Shown here: positions 16,989-24,415 of the stretch, piece after piece
Layout: each line of letters starts with the position of its first letter
Numbering within the stretch: position 1 is the first letter of the stretch
Assembly (NCBI GenBank): GCA_902796155.1
Contig: CADBNZ010000042.1
Coordinates: 1 to 33,003, forward strand
From: an uncultured Pseudomonadota bacterium
GTDB lineage: Bacteria > Pseudomonadota > Alphaproteobacteria > UBA3830
Reading direction: 5' to 3'
Length of the DNA stretch: 33,003 bases
Program-made: the position numbers and the translations under genes
The notes under the pieces: model-generated
Database searches by the model: none
The model's input: only the letters and a program-made list of their open reading frames with translations
Told to the model about the DNA's origin: nothing

Positions 16989-17801
16989 ATGAGAATACTG
17001 ATTTGTGGAGATGTTGATGCAAGAACCGGACGTGAATCCGTTGCAAAATGGGTTCCTGAATTAAAGAAAAAATTCGCGCTCGATTTTGTAATAGTAAATG
17101 CAGACAACGCAGCTGGTGGTTTTGGAATAACCGCGGATATCGCCAATGAATTTTTTGCAATCGGCGTTGATATTCTCACAGGCGGAAATCACATATTCGA
17201 CCAAAACGGAATTTGCGCGTTTCTTGAAACGGAAAGTCGGCTTTTGCGCCCGCATAATCTAGCCGCCACAACTCCCGGACGCGGAGTTTCAGAAAGCAGA
17301 ACTGCAAAAGGACAGAAGGTTGTCGTGATACACCTTGTCGGCCAAAGATTTATGCCCATGATAGGAAATGACCCTTTCGAAAGCTGTTCGCAAATCCTCT
17401 CAAAATATACTCTCGGCGCAAATGTTGATGCGATTGTTGTTGATTTTCATGCTGAATTTACATCGGAGAAATATGCATTAGGACATTTTTTGGATGGTCG
17501 AGTATCCGCTGTTGTCGGAACTCATACCCACATCCCGACTGCAGACGAGCATATTTTGGAGCATGGAACGGCATTTCAAGCCGATCTCGGAATGTGTGGC
17601 GACTATGACTCGGTTATAGGTGCTAAGAAAGCTGATATCGTGGAAAAGTTTACGAAAGTTTATTCAAAAGTGAAGATACAATCGGCAACAGGAGAGTCGA
17701 CTTTTTGCGCATTAATGGTTGATACAGACGACAAAACAGGGCTTGCAACCGCCGTAAAGGCGTTTAAGCTGGGCGGATGTATCGGACAGACTTCAATATA
17801 A
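16989..17801 (+). CDS. YmdB family metallophosphoesterase
   Basis: This cytoplasmic phosphodiesterase is of the YmdB type (TIGR00282), known to hydrolyse 2',3'- or 3',5'-cyclic nucleotides in Bacillus. Metal-binding motifs are in order: LICGDVDARTGR at residue 4, NADNAAGGFGIT near 36, GGNHIFD near 65, VVDFHAEFTSEK near 150 and VGTHTHIPTADEHIL near 178. The usual Glu of the second motif (NGENAAGG in relatives) is Asp here, a mild substitution at a metal ligand. The length of 270 residues is standard. It follows the transglycosylase gene by 50 bases and may share its transcript. Confidence 0.9.
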   Translation: MRILICGDVDARTGRESVAKWVPELKKKFALDFVIVNADNAAGGFGITADIANEFFAIGVDILTGGNHIFDQNGICAFLETESRLLRPHNLAATTPGRGVSESRTAKGQKVVVIHLVGQRFMPMIGNDPFESCSQILSKYTLGANVDAIVVDFHAEFTSEKYALGHFLDGRVSAVVGTHTHIPTADEHILEHGTAFQADLGMCGDYDSVIGAKKADIVEKFTKVYSKVKIQSATGESTFCALMVDTDDKTGLATAVKAFKLGGCIGQTSI

Positions 17802-17869
17802 CAAAAATTCTGCTAAAATCAGCCAAGTAAAAGTTAATTTGAAGTCGATCGGAAAGTTAATCGAAAAAA

Positions 17870-18304
17870 ATGGCTCGAATAAGCAAGAAACAATTTGTAG
17901 AATATGTGGTAGTGGGCGGATGGAATACAATATTCGGATATGCGGTATATGCTCTGCTTACGTGGATATTGGACACGCGATATAACTTGCGCTATTCGTA
18001 CATGTATTCGTATGTTATAGGAAATATTATTTCCATTTCTCAGGCTTTTGTCGCACACAAATATCTGGTTTTCAAAACAAAAGGCAATTTTTGGAAAGAG
18101 TACAAGAAAGGATGGATAGTGTACGGAACAACGGCGCTTTTAAGCCTTGTCGCACTGCCATTTGCGGTTGAGTTGTGCTCGTTTCTGATGCCCGAACCAT
18201 ACAAATGGCTGGATAAATACATCGGGGGTATCGCGGTTACCGGAATCGCTGCCATAGCCAGCTTCCTCGGACACAGTAACATTACGTTCAAGCAGGAGAA
18301 GTGA
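17870..18304 (+). CDS. GtrA family membrane protein
   Basis: GtrA-like proteins are small four-helix membrane proteins linked to moving lipid-linked sugars across the inner membrane. This 144-residue protein has FVEYVVVGGWNTIFGYAVYA near residue 8, which is the family start, and four hydrophobic stretches. KYLVFKTKG follows the second and ITFKQEK ends the protein. No glycosyltransferase stands beside it, so the glycan it serves is unknown; the glycosyltransferase pair at the left edge is a candidate user only by inference. Confidence 0.87.
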   Translation: MARISKKQFVEYVVVGGWNTIFGYAVYALLTWILDTRYNLRYSYMYSYVIGNIISISQAFVAHKYLVFKTKGNFWKEYKKGWIVYGTTALLSLVALPFAVELCSFLMPEPYKWLDKYIGGIAVTGIAAIASFLGHSNITFKQEK

Positions 18305-18361
18305 TGGAACTGGAAGAAATAGAAGTCTTCCTCTATCTAAAAAAGTACTCCTAAACTGTTC

Positions 18362-19039
18362 TTATGAACTCGTTTTCGCAGGAAACAATCCTGGCTTTGG
18401 TGTAATTACCAGGTCATACATGAAAAAAATTGCCGTTCTCCCATTGGTAGCTATCATAGTTTTGGGCTCTAATATAAAAAATCCGAGTTGGCCTTTGTTT
18501 TTGAAGCCTATATGGTGTTTTCTATAATAGCAACTTATGAGCACTCGTTCTTCTCCGATATTATTACAAACTAAATCAGGATGTATTGCCTCTACTTGAG
18601 CTTGCGTTCTTGTTACCACACTTCCACATTGTGTATATATTCCACTTGGTGAAGTGCCTTCTAATGTACAGGCCCAAGTCATTTGATATTGGTATGTACC
18701 GCTGTCTATCTTTTTTACATATGCAAAAGTTGTATCATAAAATACTCCAAACGGCCAAGGAGTAAACATAGTATTTGTACGGAAAAAATTTAAACAGCTT
18801 GCATACGCTATTCGTCCGAAATCTTCTTTTGTTAATTGCTTATCTGATTTTGTGTTTTTTATTTGTTGAAGCATACTTGCAGCAAAATATGCAGAGTTTT
18901 TTACTTTGTTCTTTAATTCATAAAATCGATAATGATCATTTATGAAAAACAGTAGCATGATACATAATGGAATACTGAAAGTGAACTCAATTAAAATGCC
19001 GCCTTTGTGGTGATCTTTTGCAGGCAATATCCTGCGCAA
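18362..19039 (-). CDS. TadE-like pseudopilin, start frame interrupted by a G8 tract
   Basis: The protein is TadE/TadG-like. A prepilin-type site K-G/GILIE with Glu at +5 leads into the hydrophobic helix FTFSIPLCIMLLFFI and a 190-residue exported domain with several cysteines that is not recognised further. Such proteins are minor pilins of Tad (Flp) pili or envelope proteins. The open frame begins at a TTG (19039) without a ribosome site, only 10 codons before the cleavage region. An ATG at 19070 is the natural start, but a run of eight G residues (19058-19051) puts it one base out of frame. With seven G residues it would read MKSCGGVFGLLRRILPAKDH and continue in frame. As given, that ATG yields a 27-residue peptide. 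No other tad gene is in view. Expression as written is doubtful. Confidence 0.65.
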   Translation of the reverse strand: MRRILPAKDHHKGGILIEFTFSIPLCIMLLFFINDHYRFYELKNKVKNSAYFAASMLQQIKNTKSDKQLTKEDFGRIAYASCLNFFRTNTMFTPWPFGVFYDTTFAYVKKIDSGTYQYQMTWACTLEGTSPSGIYTQCGSVVTRTQAQVEAIHPDLVCNNIGEERVLISCYYRKHHIGFKNKGQLGFFILEPKTMIATNGRTAIFFMYDLVITPKPGLFPAKTSS

Positions 19040-19050
19040 GAGACCAAATA

Positions 19051-19058
19051 CCCCCCCC
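19051..19058 (-). repeat. G8 homopolymer near the 5' end of the TadE-like gene
   Basis: Eight G residues on the minus strand lie 9 bases after the likely ATG of a predicted envelope protein gene, in an otherwise AT-rich region. Loss of one G restores the frame. This is the classical arrangement of slipped-strand phase variation, but a sequencing or assembly error at the homopolymer gives the same picture. Confidence 0.7.
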
Positions 19059-19126
19059 GCAACTTTTCATATAATTTGTCGATAATTTTAACATTATAAA
19101 ACATCTCTAACTTATCTGAATTACCT

Positions 19127-19144
19127 TTAACTAAAAATAGTTAA
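19127..19144. other. Perfect 7-base inverted repeat between nfo and the TadE-like gene
   Basis: TTAACTA, a four-base loop AAAA, then TAGTTAA. On either strand there is no T-run after it, so it is a poor intrinsic terminator. It may be an operator or a processing hairpin in the nfo message. The role is unknown. Confidence 0.3.
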
Positions 19145-19180
19145 GAAAAAGGAAAGAAATTATAATGAGCGACATAAAAT

Positions 19181-20053
19181 CTATCTGTAAAGTGACTTGA
19201 TCAGTTTGATTTCTTCGGCGTGGGCGCCTTCATTATCGGGAGTTTCCAAATAAAAAGGAAGATTTCGCAAAGCATTATGATTTATAAACCGCTCTATTGC
19301 ATTTATTCCTATACAACCTTTTCCAAGCGGAGCATGTCTGTCCTTGTGACTGCTAAAGGGCGTTAAACTATCGTTCAAACGTATCGCAAAAAGTTTTGAT
19401 AGCCCTATGATTTTATCAAATTCATCAAGAACAGAATCCAAGTTATTGATTATGTCATATCCTGCGGCAAAAACATGGCATGTATCTAAACAAACGCCAA
19501 CATTTTTGGGATAGTTCATTTCAGAAATGATCGTTCGGAGCTCTTCAAATGTCGATCCGACTTCTGTTCCTTTTCCTGACATTGTTTCCAGCAAGAAAAC
19601 AGTATTTTGCGAGCCTTCAATAAGATCATTTAACATCACCACTGCTGAATTAATCGCTTCCGTCAAACTCTGTTCGCGCCTGTATCCTGGATGGACATTG
19701 TACAAATTTCCTGGAAGATATTTTTCGAGAGTTCGCAAATCTTCTGATATTATTTTGTGCGTTATTTCTTTTATGCTCGGATCATTTGAACAAATATTCA
19801 GCGTGTATGGCGCATGTATTAACAGCTTTCCGAAATTATTTTCTTTTAGTATGTTAATTAAAGATTGAATATCATTTTCAGAAACCGATTTTGCTTTTGA
19901 ACCGCGCGGATTTCTCGAAAAAAATTGAAAAACATTTGCACCAAGCGCAAGAGCTTCTCGCCCCATAGCTGCGTATCCTTTTGCGCAAGACAAATGGCAT
20001 CCTATTTTCAAAGAATGCTCCTGATTCGCCGTTTCCGTTTCTTTTCCCTCCAT
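19181..20053 (-). CDS. nfo: Deoxyribonuclease IV (AP endonuclease)
   Basis: Endonuclease IV cuts 5' to abasic sites and removes damaged 3' ends in base excision repair, using three zinc ions. The zinc ligands expected from E. coli Nfo are visible: HAPY near residue 89, NVHPG near 118, Glu in LLETMSG, CLDTCHVFAAGYD near 190, HKDRHAPLGKGCIG near 240 and ETPDN near 270. The start region GCHLSCAKGY follows a 15-residue polar leader. The length of 290 residues is slightly above the usual 280 because of this leader. It lies 29 bases after mlaD in a minus-strand group phbB-mlaD-nfo. Confidence 0.94.
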   Translation of the reverse strand: MEGKETETANQEHSLKIGCHLSCAKGYAAMGREALALGANVFQFFSRNPRGSKAKSVSENDIQSLINILKENNFGKLLIHAPYTLNICSNDPSIKEITHKIISEDLRTLEKYLPGNLYNVHPGYRREQSLTEAINSAVVMLNDLIEGSQNTVFLLETMSGKGTEVGSTFEELRTIISEMNYPKNVGVCLDTCHVFAAGYDIINNLDSVLDEFDKIIGLSKLFAIRLNDSLTPFSSHKDRHAPLGKGCIGINAIERFINHNALRNLPFYLETPDNEGAHAEEIKLIKSLYR

Positions 20054-20082
20054 ATTATTTTTTCAGAAATCAGAAATCCGAA

Positions 20083-20550
20083 TTAATCTTTTTTATTTTC
20101 CTTATCTTTGTCCTTCGAAAACAAAAAACTGCTGATTAGCGATTCGATATTTACAGCACTTGTCGCGTTTTCGATAGAATCACCATCTTTTAGATTTTCA
20201 TCTTCTCCGCCGGGAATAACCGCAAGATATTTTCCGCCGAAAAGACCATCACTTAACACCGACGCACTGCTGTCTTTCGGAAGTTTGATTTTGCTTGAAA
20301 CATAAAATTTCACAACTCCCATGAAATTATCAGGGTCAACTGATGTACTCAAAACTTTTCCAACACGAACTCCGCTGATTTTTACATCAGTTCCTTCAGT
20401 AAGTCCGTCTGCTCTGTCAAAATGGGCGGTTAAAACAATTCCGTCGGATTTTACCCATCCTGATTTTTGATATACGTAACAAAAAAAGAAAACCGCAACA
20501 ATTAATACAAACAAACCTACAACTGTTTCAAAAGTTCGTCCTTTTTCCAT
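20083..20550 (-). CDS. mlaD: MlaD-like MCE domain lipid transport protein
   Basis: MlaD is the periplasmic, inner-membrane-anchored MCE subunit that passes phospholipids between the outer membrane and the MlaFE ABC transporter. The protein has an N-terminal anchor (TVVGLFVLIVAVFFFCYVY, residues 9-27). An MCE domain at about 39-116 follows, with ADGLTEGTDVKISGVRVGKV and SDGLFGGKYLAVIPGG. The tail is lysine and aspartate rich. The length of 155 residues is normal. A good ribosome site (AGAGGTG) precedes the ATG. mlaE and mlaF are not adjacent; the gene sits 12 bases after phbB instead. Confidence 0.92.
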   Translation of the reverse strand: MEKGRTFETVVGLFVLIVAVFFFCYVYQKSGWVKSDGIVLTAHFDRADGLTEGTDVKISGVRVGKVLSTSVDPDNFMGVVKFYVSSKIKLPKDSSASVLSDGLFGGKYLAVIPGGEDENLKDGDSIENATSAVNIESLISSFLFSKDKDKENKKD

Positions 20551-20562
20551 TTCAATTCACCT

Positions 20563-21285
20563 CTAAAAATATTGTCCGCCATTTACGTTAAGCGTAATTC
20601 CGGTAACGAAAGAAGATTTATCATTTGCCAAAAACAAAACGGTATTCGCGATTTCCTCTACCGTGCCAAATTTGCCCATAGGAATCCCTGCTATTATTTT
20701 TTCTTTTATATCATCTCTGATAACTTCTGTCATATCTGTTGAGATGTACCCCGGAGCTATAGCATTTACGGTAATTCCTTTATTGGCGGACTCTTGCGCA
20801 AGAGCCTTTGTGAAACCTAATGTACCGGCTTTCGCTGCTGAATAGTTAGCTTGTCCGACTTGGCCTTTTACCCCGTTCACTGAACTTATGTTAATGATTC
20901 TTCCGAATTTTTTATCTCTCATGGTCGGAACAATAAGTCGGCACATATTAAATACAGACGTCAAATTTGTCGAGATTACGATATTCCATGCAGCTGGATC
21001 CATTTTATGAAGCATAGAGTCGCGAGTAATTCTTGCATTGTTTACGAGAACGTCAACTGTGCCGCCAAGTTCTTCGTATACTTTCTCGATTCCTTTTTGG
21101 CAGGATTCATAATCGGACACATCCCACGAGAAGACAGGGATTCCTGTTTCATTGTGATATTTTTCCGCGGCCTCATGATCTTTATGATAATTCGCCGCAA
21201 CCAAATAACCGTTTTCTCTGAGCGCCTTGGAGATACCTGCGCCAATTCCTCGAGTTCCACCCGTAACAAGAGCTATTTTTTTCAT
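20563..21285 (-). CDS. phbB: Acetoacetyl-CoA reductase (PhbB/PhaB type)
   Basis: This short-chain dehydrogenase reduces acetoacetyl-CoA to (R)-3-hydroxybutyryl-CoA for polyhydroxybutyrate synthesis. The cofactor loop is TGGTRGIGAGI near residue 8. The catalytic part ISSVNGVKGQVGQANYSAAK near 138 carries the NGxKGQxGQxNYS pattern that separates PhbB from FabG. The C-terminus, VNGGQYF, also fits. One oddity is NNARITRDSM near 87, where the usual motif is NNAGITRD; Arg replaces a near-invariant Gly. The length of 240 residues is typical. FabG is the main alternative. No phaA or phaC is adjacent. Confidence 0.88.
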   Translation of the reverse strand: MKKIALVTGGTRGIGAGISKALRENGYLVAANYHKDHEAAEKYHNETGIPVFSWDVSDYESCQKGIEKVYEELGGTVDVLVNNARITRDSMLHKMDPAAWNIVISTNLTSVFNMCRLIVPTMRDKKFGRIINISSVNGVKGQVGQANYSAAKAGTLGFTKALAQESANKGITVNAIAPGYISTDMTEVIRDDIKEKIIAGIPMGKFGTVEEIANTVLFLANDKSSFVTGITLNVNGGQYF

Positions 21286-21373
21286 AATCTATACACCACC
21301 ACAATAAAAGTAATTTGTTAACATTCCTAGAGTCTGATACTATCATCTAATAAAATTGATCGCCATAAAAAAT

Positions 21374-22321
21374 ATGAGTTCGTTAATCAAAAATATGAAG
21401 ATATTAGGCCATGAAAAAATCGAACAGGAACTTGCGCATGCAATAGTTTCTGAAAAAATATTTCCGACATGGATTTTTTGCGGACCATTTGGAGTAGGAA
21501 AAGCGAGCGTTGCCAAGAAATTTGCGAAATGTTTGCTAAGCGGAGTTGTACCTTCAAATGATTCTTTGGATATTCCAGAAGATAACGGCATTCATCATCT
21601 TATTGATTCACGCACCCATCCTGATTTTTTTATTTTGGAGCAGTCAGACGAGTCTATATCTATAAATGAAACTCGCGAATTAATGCAAAAGATTCGAAAA
21701 ACACCGACAATGTCCAAGTGGCGTGTGGTAATCATCGAAAATGCGTCGAATCTAAACAAAAACATATACAATTCCATGCTGAAAATTTTAGAGGAGCCTC
21801 CAAAAAACACAGCAATAATAATGATATGCCAAAATACGGGCAGGATTCCAAGGACTTTGCTTTCCAGAGCTTGCAAAATCCATTTTAACCCGCTGAAAGA
21901 TAATCAAGTTGAATCTGTTTTGAAAAATATGGGTATAAACGAAGCTGAAGAATTGGCAAAAATCGCAAATGGCTCGGTTGGTTATGCGATATATCTGAAG
22001 GAGCACAACGGAGTCGAGATTTTTAATGCGTTATTGAAAACGTTTCGTTCTGAAGATAAAAAATCTCTACAATATATAATGGATAGTGAAGCAAACAATA
22101 ATTTCAGAATCATAAAAGAAAGTTTGCTGAAAATTTTTCACATGTATATTGAGCAATTGAATGGAATTGCAGATTATGGATTTACGCAAACTAACAATTC
22201 CGTTGGGAAAGAAGTGAAAAAGATTTTAGAAATTATTTCAATAATAAATAAAAGTGATGTTTTGATGTTGGATAAGCAGGCTGTAGTCGCTTATGCGTTC
22301 GAAAAATTTTTTGATTACTAA
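21374..22321 (+). CDS. holB: DNA polymerase III subunit delta'
   Basis: This is the clamp-loader subunit HolB. The AAA+ module has a Walker A-like GPFGVGKASVAKKFA near residue 36, THPDFFIL near 82, and SMLKILEEPPKNTAIIMICQ near 135 followed by RIPRTLLSRACKI, the sensor and SRC-type region. The C-terminal domain is diverged, as usual. The product is about 315 residues. The ATG at 21374 was chosen; a TTG six codons upstream and an ATG 8 codons downstream are alternatives, since no ribosome site decides. It is the first gene of holB-recR-mtaB and is divergent from phbB. Confidence 0.92.
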   Translation: MSSLIKNMKILGHEKIEQELAHAIVSEKIFPTWIFCGPFGVGKASVAKKFAKCLLSGVVPSNDSLDIPEDNGIHHLIDSRTHPDFFILEQSDESISINETRELMQKIRKTPTMSKWRVVIIENASNLNKNIYNSMLKILEEPPKNTAIIMICQNTGRIPRTLLSRACKIHFNPLKDNQVESVLKNMGINEAEELAKIANGSVGYAIYLKEHNGVEIFNALLKTFRSEDKKSLQYIMDSEANNNFRIIKESLLKIFHMYIEQLNGIADYGFTQTNNSVGKEVKKILEIISIINKSDVLMLDKQAVVAYAFEKFFDY

Positions 22322-22344
22322 TTTAAATAATTAAAAGGCTGAAA

Positions 22345-22938
22345 ATGGGACCGGACATAGAAACACTGATTCAAAAAATATCGAGATTGCCAGGATTGGG
22401 GCAAAGGTCGGCAAGAAGAATTGTAGTTCACATGATAAAAAATAAAAAACACATTTTCGAACCGATTTTAAATAGCATGCGCAAAGTTTCTGAGACTGTA
22501 AAAACGTGTCCGAAATGTTTTAACGTTGATAGCTTTAGCGGTGAGGTTTGTTCGATCTGCTCCGATAATTCGCGAAAAAAAGATACGATTTGTATTGTCG
22601 AAAACGTCGCAGACCTTTGGGCTATAGAAAGGACTTTTTGCTTTAAAGGGCTCTATCATGTGTTGGATGGCTTGCTTTCATCTCTTGAAAACAAAGGACC
22701 GGAAGTTTTGAAGCTCGAACATTTAAACAAGCGTTGTGAAGAAGATAAAGTTTCCGAGATAGTAATTGCGCTTAGTGCCACTGTTGAAGGACAAACAACA
22801 AATCATTACATACGAAATTTTTTCAAGGACAACAAAGATATAAAAATCACATCACTTGCTCATGGGATTCCAATCGGTGGTGAATTGGATTATCTCGATG
22901 ACGCAACTTTGTTTACCGCTTTTTCGGCGAGAGGTTAA
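22345..22938 (+). CDS. recR: Recombination protein RecR
   Basis: RecR works with RecF and RecO to load RecA at single-strand gaps. The protein has an N-terminal helix-hairpin-helix (ISRLPGLGQRSARRI), a C4 zinc finger (CPKCFNVDSFSGEVCSIC), a Toprim domain beginning ICIVENVADLWAIE, and the C-terminal LAHGIPIGGELDYLDDATL. The length of 197 residues is standard. It starts 23 bases after holB. The usual partners dnaX and ybaB are not beside it. Confidence 0.97.
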   Translation: MGPDIETLIQKISRLPGLGQRSARRIVVHMIKNKKHIFEPILNSMRKVSETVKTCPKCFNVDSFSGEVCSICSDNSRKKDTICIVENVADLWAIERTFCFKGLYHVLDGLLSSLENKGPEVLKLEHLNKRCEEDKVSEIVIALSATVEGQTTNHYIRNFFKDNKDIKITSLAHGIPIGGELDYLDDATLFTAFSARG

Positions 22939-22975
22939 ATTTTCACAAATCTCTTTTTTTGGAAATGGAAAAAAT

Positions 22976-24208
22976 ATGAAAAGCAACGTAATAACTTTCG
23001 GATGCCGACTAAACGCATGCGAATCTGAAATAATCGAAGATTTTGTGAAAGAATTGGGACTCGATGACTTCACAGTAATAAATACGTGCGCAGTTACGGC
23101 AGAAGCCGAACGGAAATTACGCCAAACAATTCGTAGATTGTACAGTGAAAATAATGAAGTAAAAATAATTCTTACTGGATGCGCAGCTGAACTAAATCCG
23201 AATTTTTATATAAGCATGGACGGAGTCGTCGGAATTATTTCTAACAATATAAAATTATCAAAAGACGAATATGAAAAATATTCGCGCATTAATAATGACA
23301 GTAAGCAGCAAATCATTTCAGAGAAATCGAAGATTAAAAAAATTCGCGGATTTTTGCAGATCCAAAACGGCTGCGATCAAAAATGTACTTACTGCGTTGT
23401 AAGAATAACTCGAGGCGCAAATGTAAGTTTTGATGAAGATGATATTGTTGAACAAGCGAAAAATCTCATAAAAAAAGGCTACAAAGATATTGTTTTGACC
23501 GGCGTAAACATTTCTGCGTATGGACGAGACATGACGCCTCGAAAAAATTTAGCTTATATCGTGAATTACATTTTGCGGCATGCGCCGGAAGTAAAAAGAC
23601 TGGGGCTTTCTTCTCTTGATCCCGCAGATATCGACGACGATTTGATAAAAATAATAGGCAACGAAGAACGATTACTTCCGCATATTCATGAAAGCATTCA
23701 ATCAGGAGATAATTTGATTTTAAAAAGGATGATGCGCAGACATTCTCGTGAACAAGTGATAGAAAAAAACGCGAAAATTCTTGATGTGCGCAATGAAGTA
23801 GTTTTCGGAGCGGATATAATTTGTGGGTTTCCGACAGAAACGGATGAAATGTTTATGAATACAAAAAAACTCTTGAAGGAGGCGCAAATAACGTTGCTTC
23901 ACGCTTTTCCTTTTTCCAAAAGACCAGGAACACCAGCCGCACAAATGCCTGGAGTCGACAGAAAAGTTGCTCATGAGCGCGTTCGTGAATTAAAAACGCT
24001 TGCCCAAGAAATCCTTCATAACAAACTGCAGGAATATATTGGGAAAAAAGTAACTATTCTGGCAGAAGACAGCAAACATGCAAAAACAAATTCATTCTTA
24101 AAGGTTGTATCGACAGAAAAAATTGAAACAGGAAAAGAATACCTATTTCAATGCGAACGAGCTGAAAACGACTACTTAATGGGACGACCTATAAGAGAGA
24201 AAATATAA
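22976..24208 (+). CDS. mtaB: tRNA (t6A37) methylthiotransferase MtaB
   Basis: MtaB is a radical SAM enzyme that converts t6A37 in tRNA to ms2t6A37, using two 4Fe-4S clusters. The N-terminal cluster domain has ITFGCRLNACESEI, INTCAVTAEAE and LTGCAAE. The radical SAM motif is NGCDQKCTYCVVRITRG near residue 135 (CxxxCxxC). A TRAM-like tail ends the protein. The pattern GCRLNACES and the 410-residue length fit MtaB better than MiaB or RimO. The ATG at 22976 was chosen because homology begins there; the open frame extends 40 codons upstream but that part overlaps recR. It depends on t6A made by TsaD, also in this window. Confidence 0.93.
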   Translation: MKSNVITFGCRLNACESEIIEDFVKELGLDDFTVINTCAVTAEAERKLRQTIRRLYSENNEVKIILTGCAAELNPNFYISMDGVVGIISNNIKLSKDEYEKYSRINNDSKQQIISEKSKIKKIRGFLQIQNGCDQKCTYCVVRITRGANVSFDEDDIVEQAKNLIKKGYKDIVLTGVNISAYGRDMTPRKNLAYIVNYILRHAPEVKRLGLSSLDPADIDDDLIKIIGNEERLLPHIHESIQSGDNLILKRMMRRHSREQVIEKNAKILDVRNEVVFGADIICGFPTETDEMFMNTKKLLKEAQITLLHAFPFSKRPGTPAAQMPGVDRKVAHERVRELKTLAQEILHNKLQEYIGKKVTILAEDSKHAKTNSFLKVVSTEKIETGKEYLFQCERAENDYLMGRPIREKI

Positions 24209-24250
24209 ACATAATCAATTCTTAATTGCTTAGGATAGAAGGTTAGGGAG

Positions 24251-24415
24251 AAAAAAAGGCATCCGAGGCAAGGTAATAAGTAGAACTGCGAAGGCTTTTA
24301 TCATTGAAACCAACTATTTCTTATAGTGGTTCTTTTTTCTAAAAGAAACAGCCCTCGCAGATTACGTCTACCATAAAGAGGAGTTTTAGCCTGTTACCTA
24401 AATCTCGCTAGTGCC
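24251..24415 (-). ncRNA. Candidate structured RNA, a long interrupted hairpin of 6S-like shape
   Basis: Six consecutive helices and an apical hairpin nest in order. In plus coordinates they are 24412-24415 with 24258-24261 (GGCA/TGCC), 24404-24407 with 24264-24267 (CGAG/CTCG), 24394-24399 with 24271-24276 (AGGTAA/TTACCT), 24368-24371 with 24280-24283, 24355-24360 with 24286-24291 (CTGCGA/TCGCAG), and 24350-24353 with 24293-24296, closed by the hairpin at 24306-24332. Read on the minus strand the closing helix is followed by seven T residues. One large bubble (22 bases on one side, 3 on the other) divides the stem, which recalls 6S RNA, as does the length of about 160 bases. It overlaps the last 18 bases of the unknown gene at 24398. 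No promoter was recognised and no 6S sequence signature was matched. Confidence 0.4.
24306..24338 (+). terminator. Possible plus-strand terminator after mtaB
   Basis: GAA-CCA-CTAT (24306-24317, with two bulged A residues) pairs with ATAG-TGG-TTC (24323-24332) and is followed by six T residues. This could end the holB-recR-mtaB transcript. It is also the tip of the larger structure described for 24251-24415. Confidence 0.5.

Noticed and set aside
18304-18354. Short frame MELEEIEVFLYLKKYS overlapping the gtrA stop
   Set aside because: Only 16 residues, no independent support; the TGATG overlap alone is not enough.
24251-24275. Simple local minus-strand terminator at the T7 run
   Set aside because: No local hairpin precedes the T-run; only the long-range helices do, so it is described as a structured RNA candidate.
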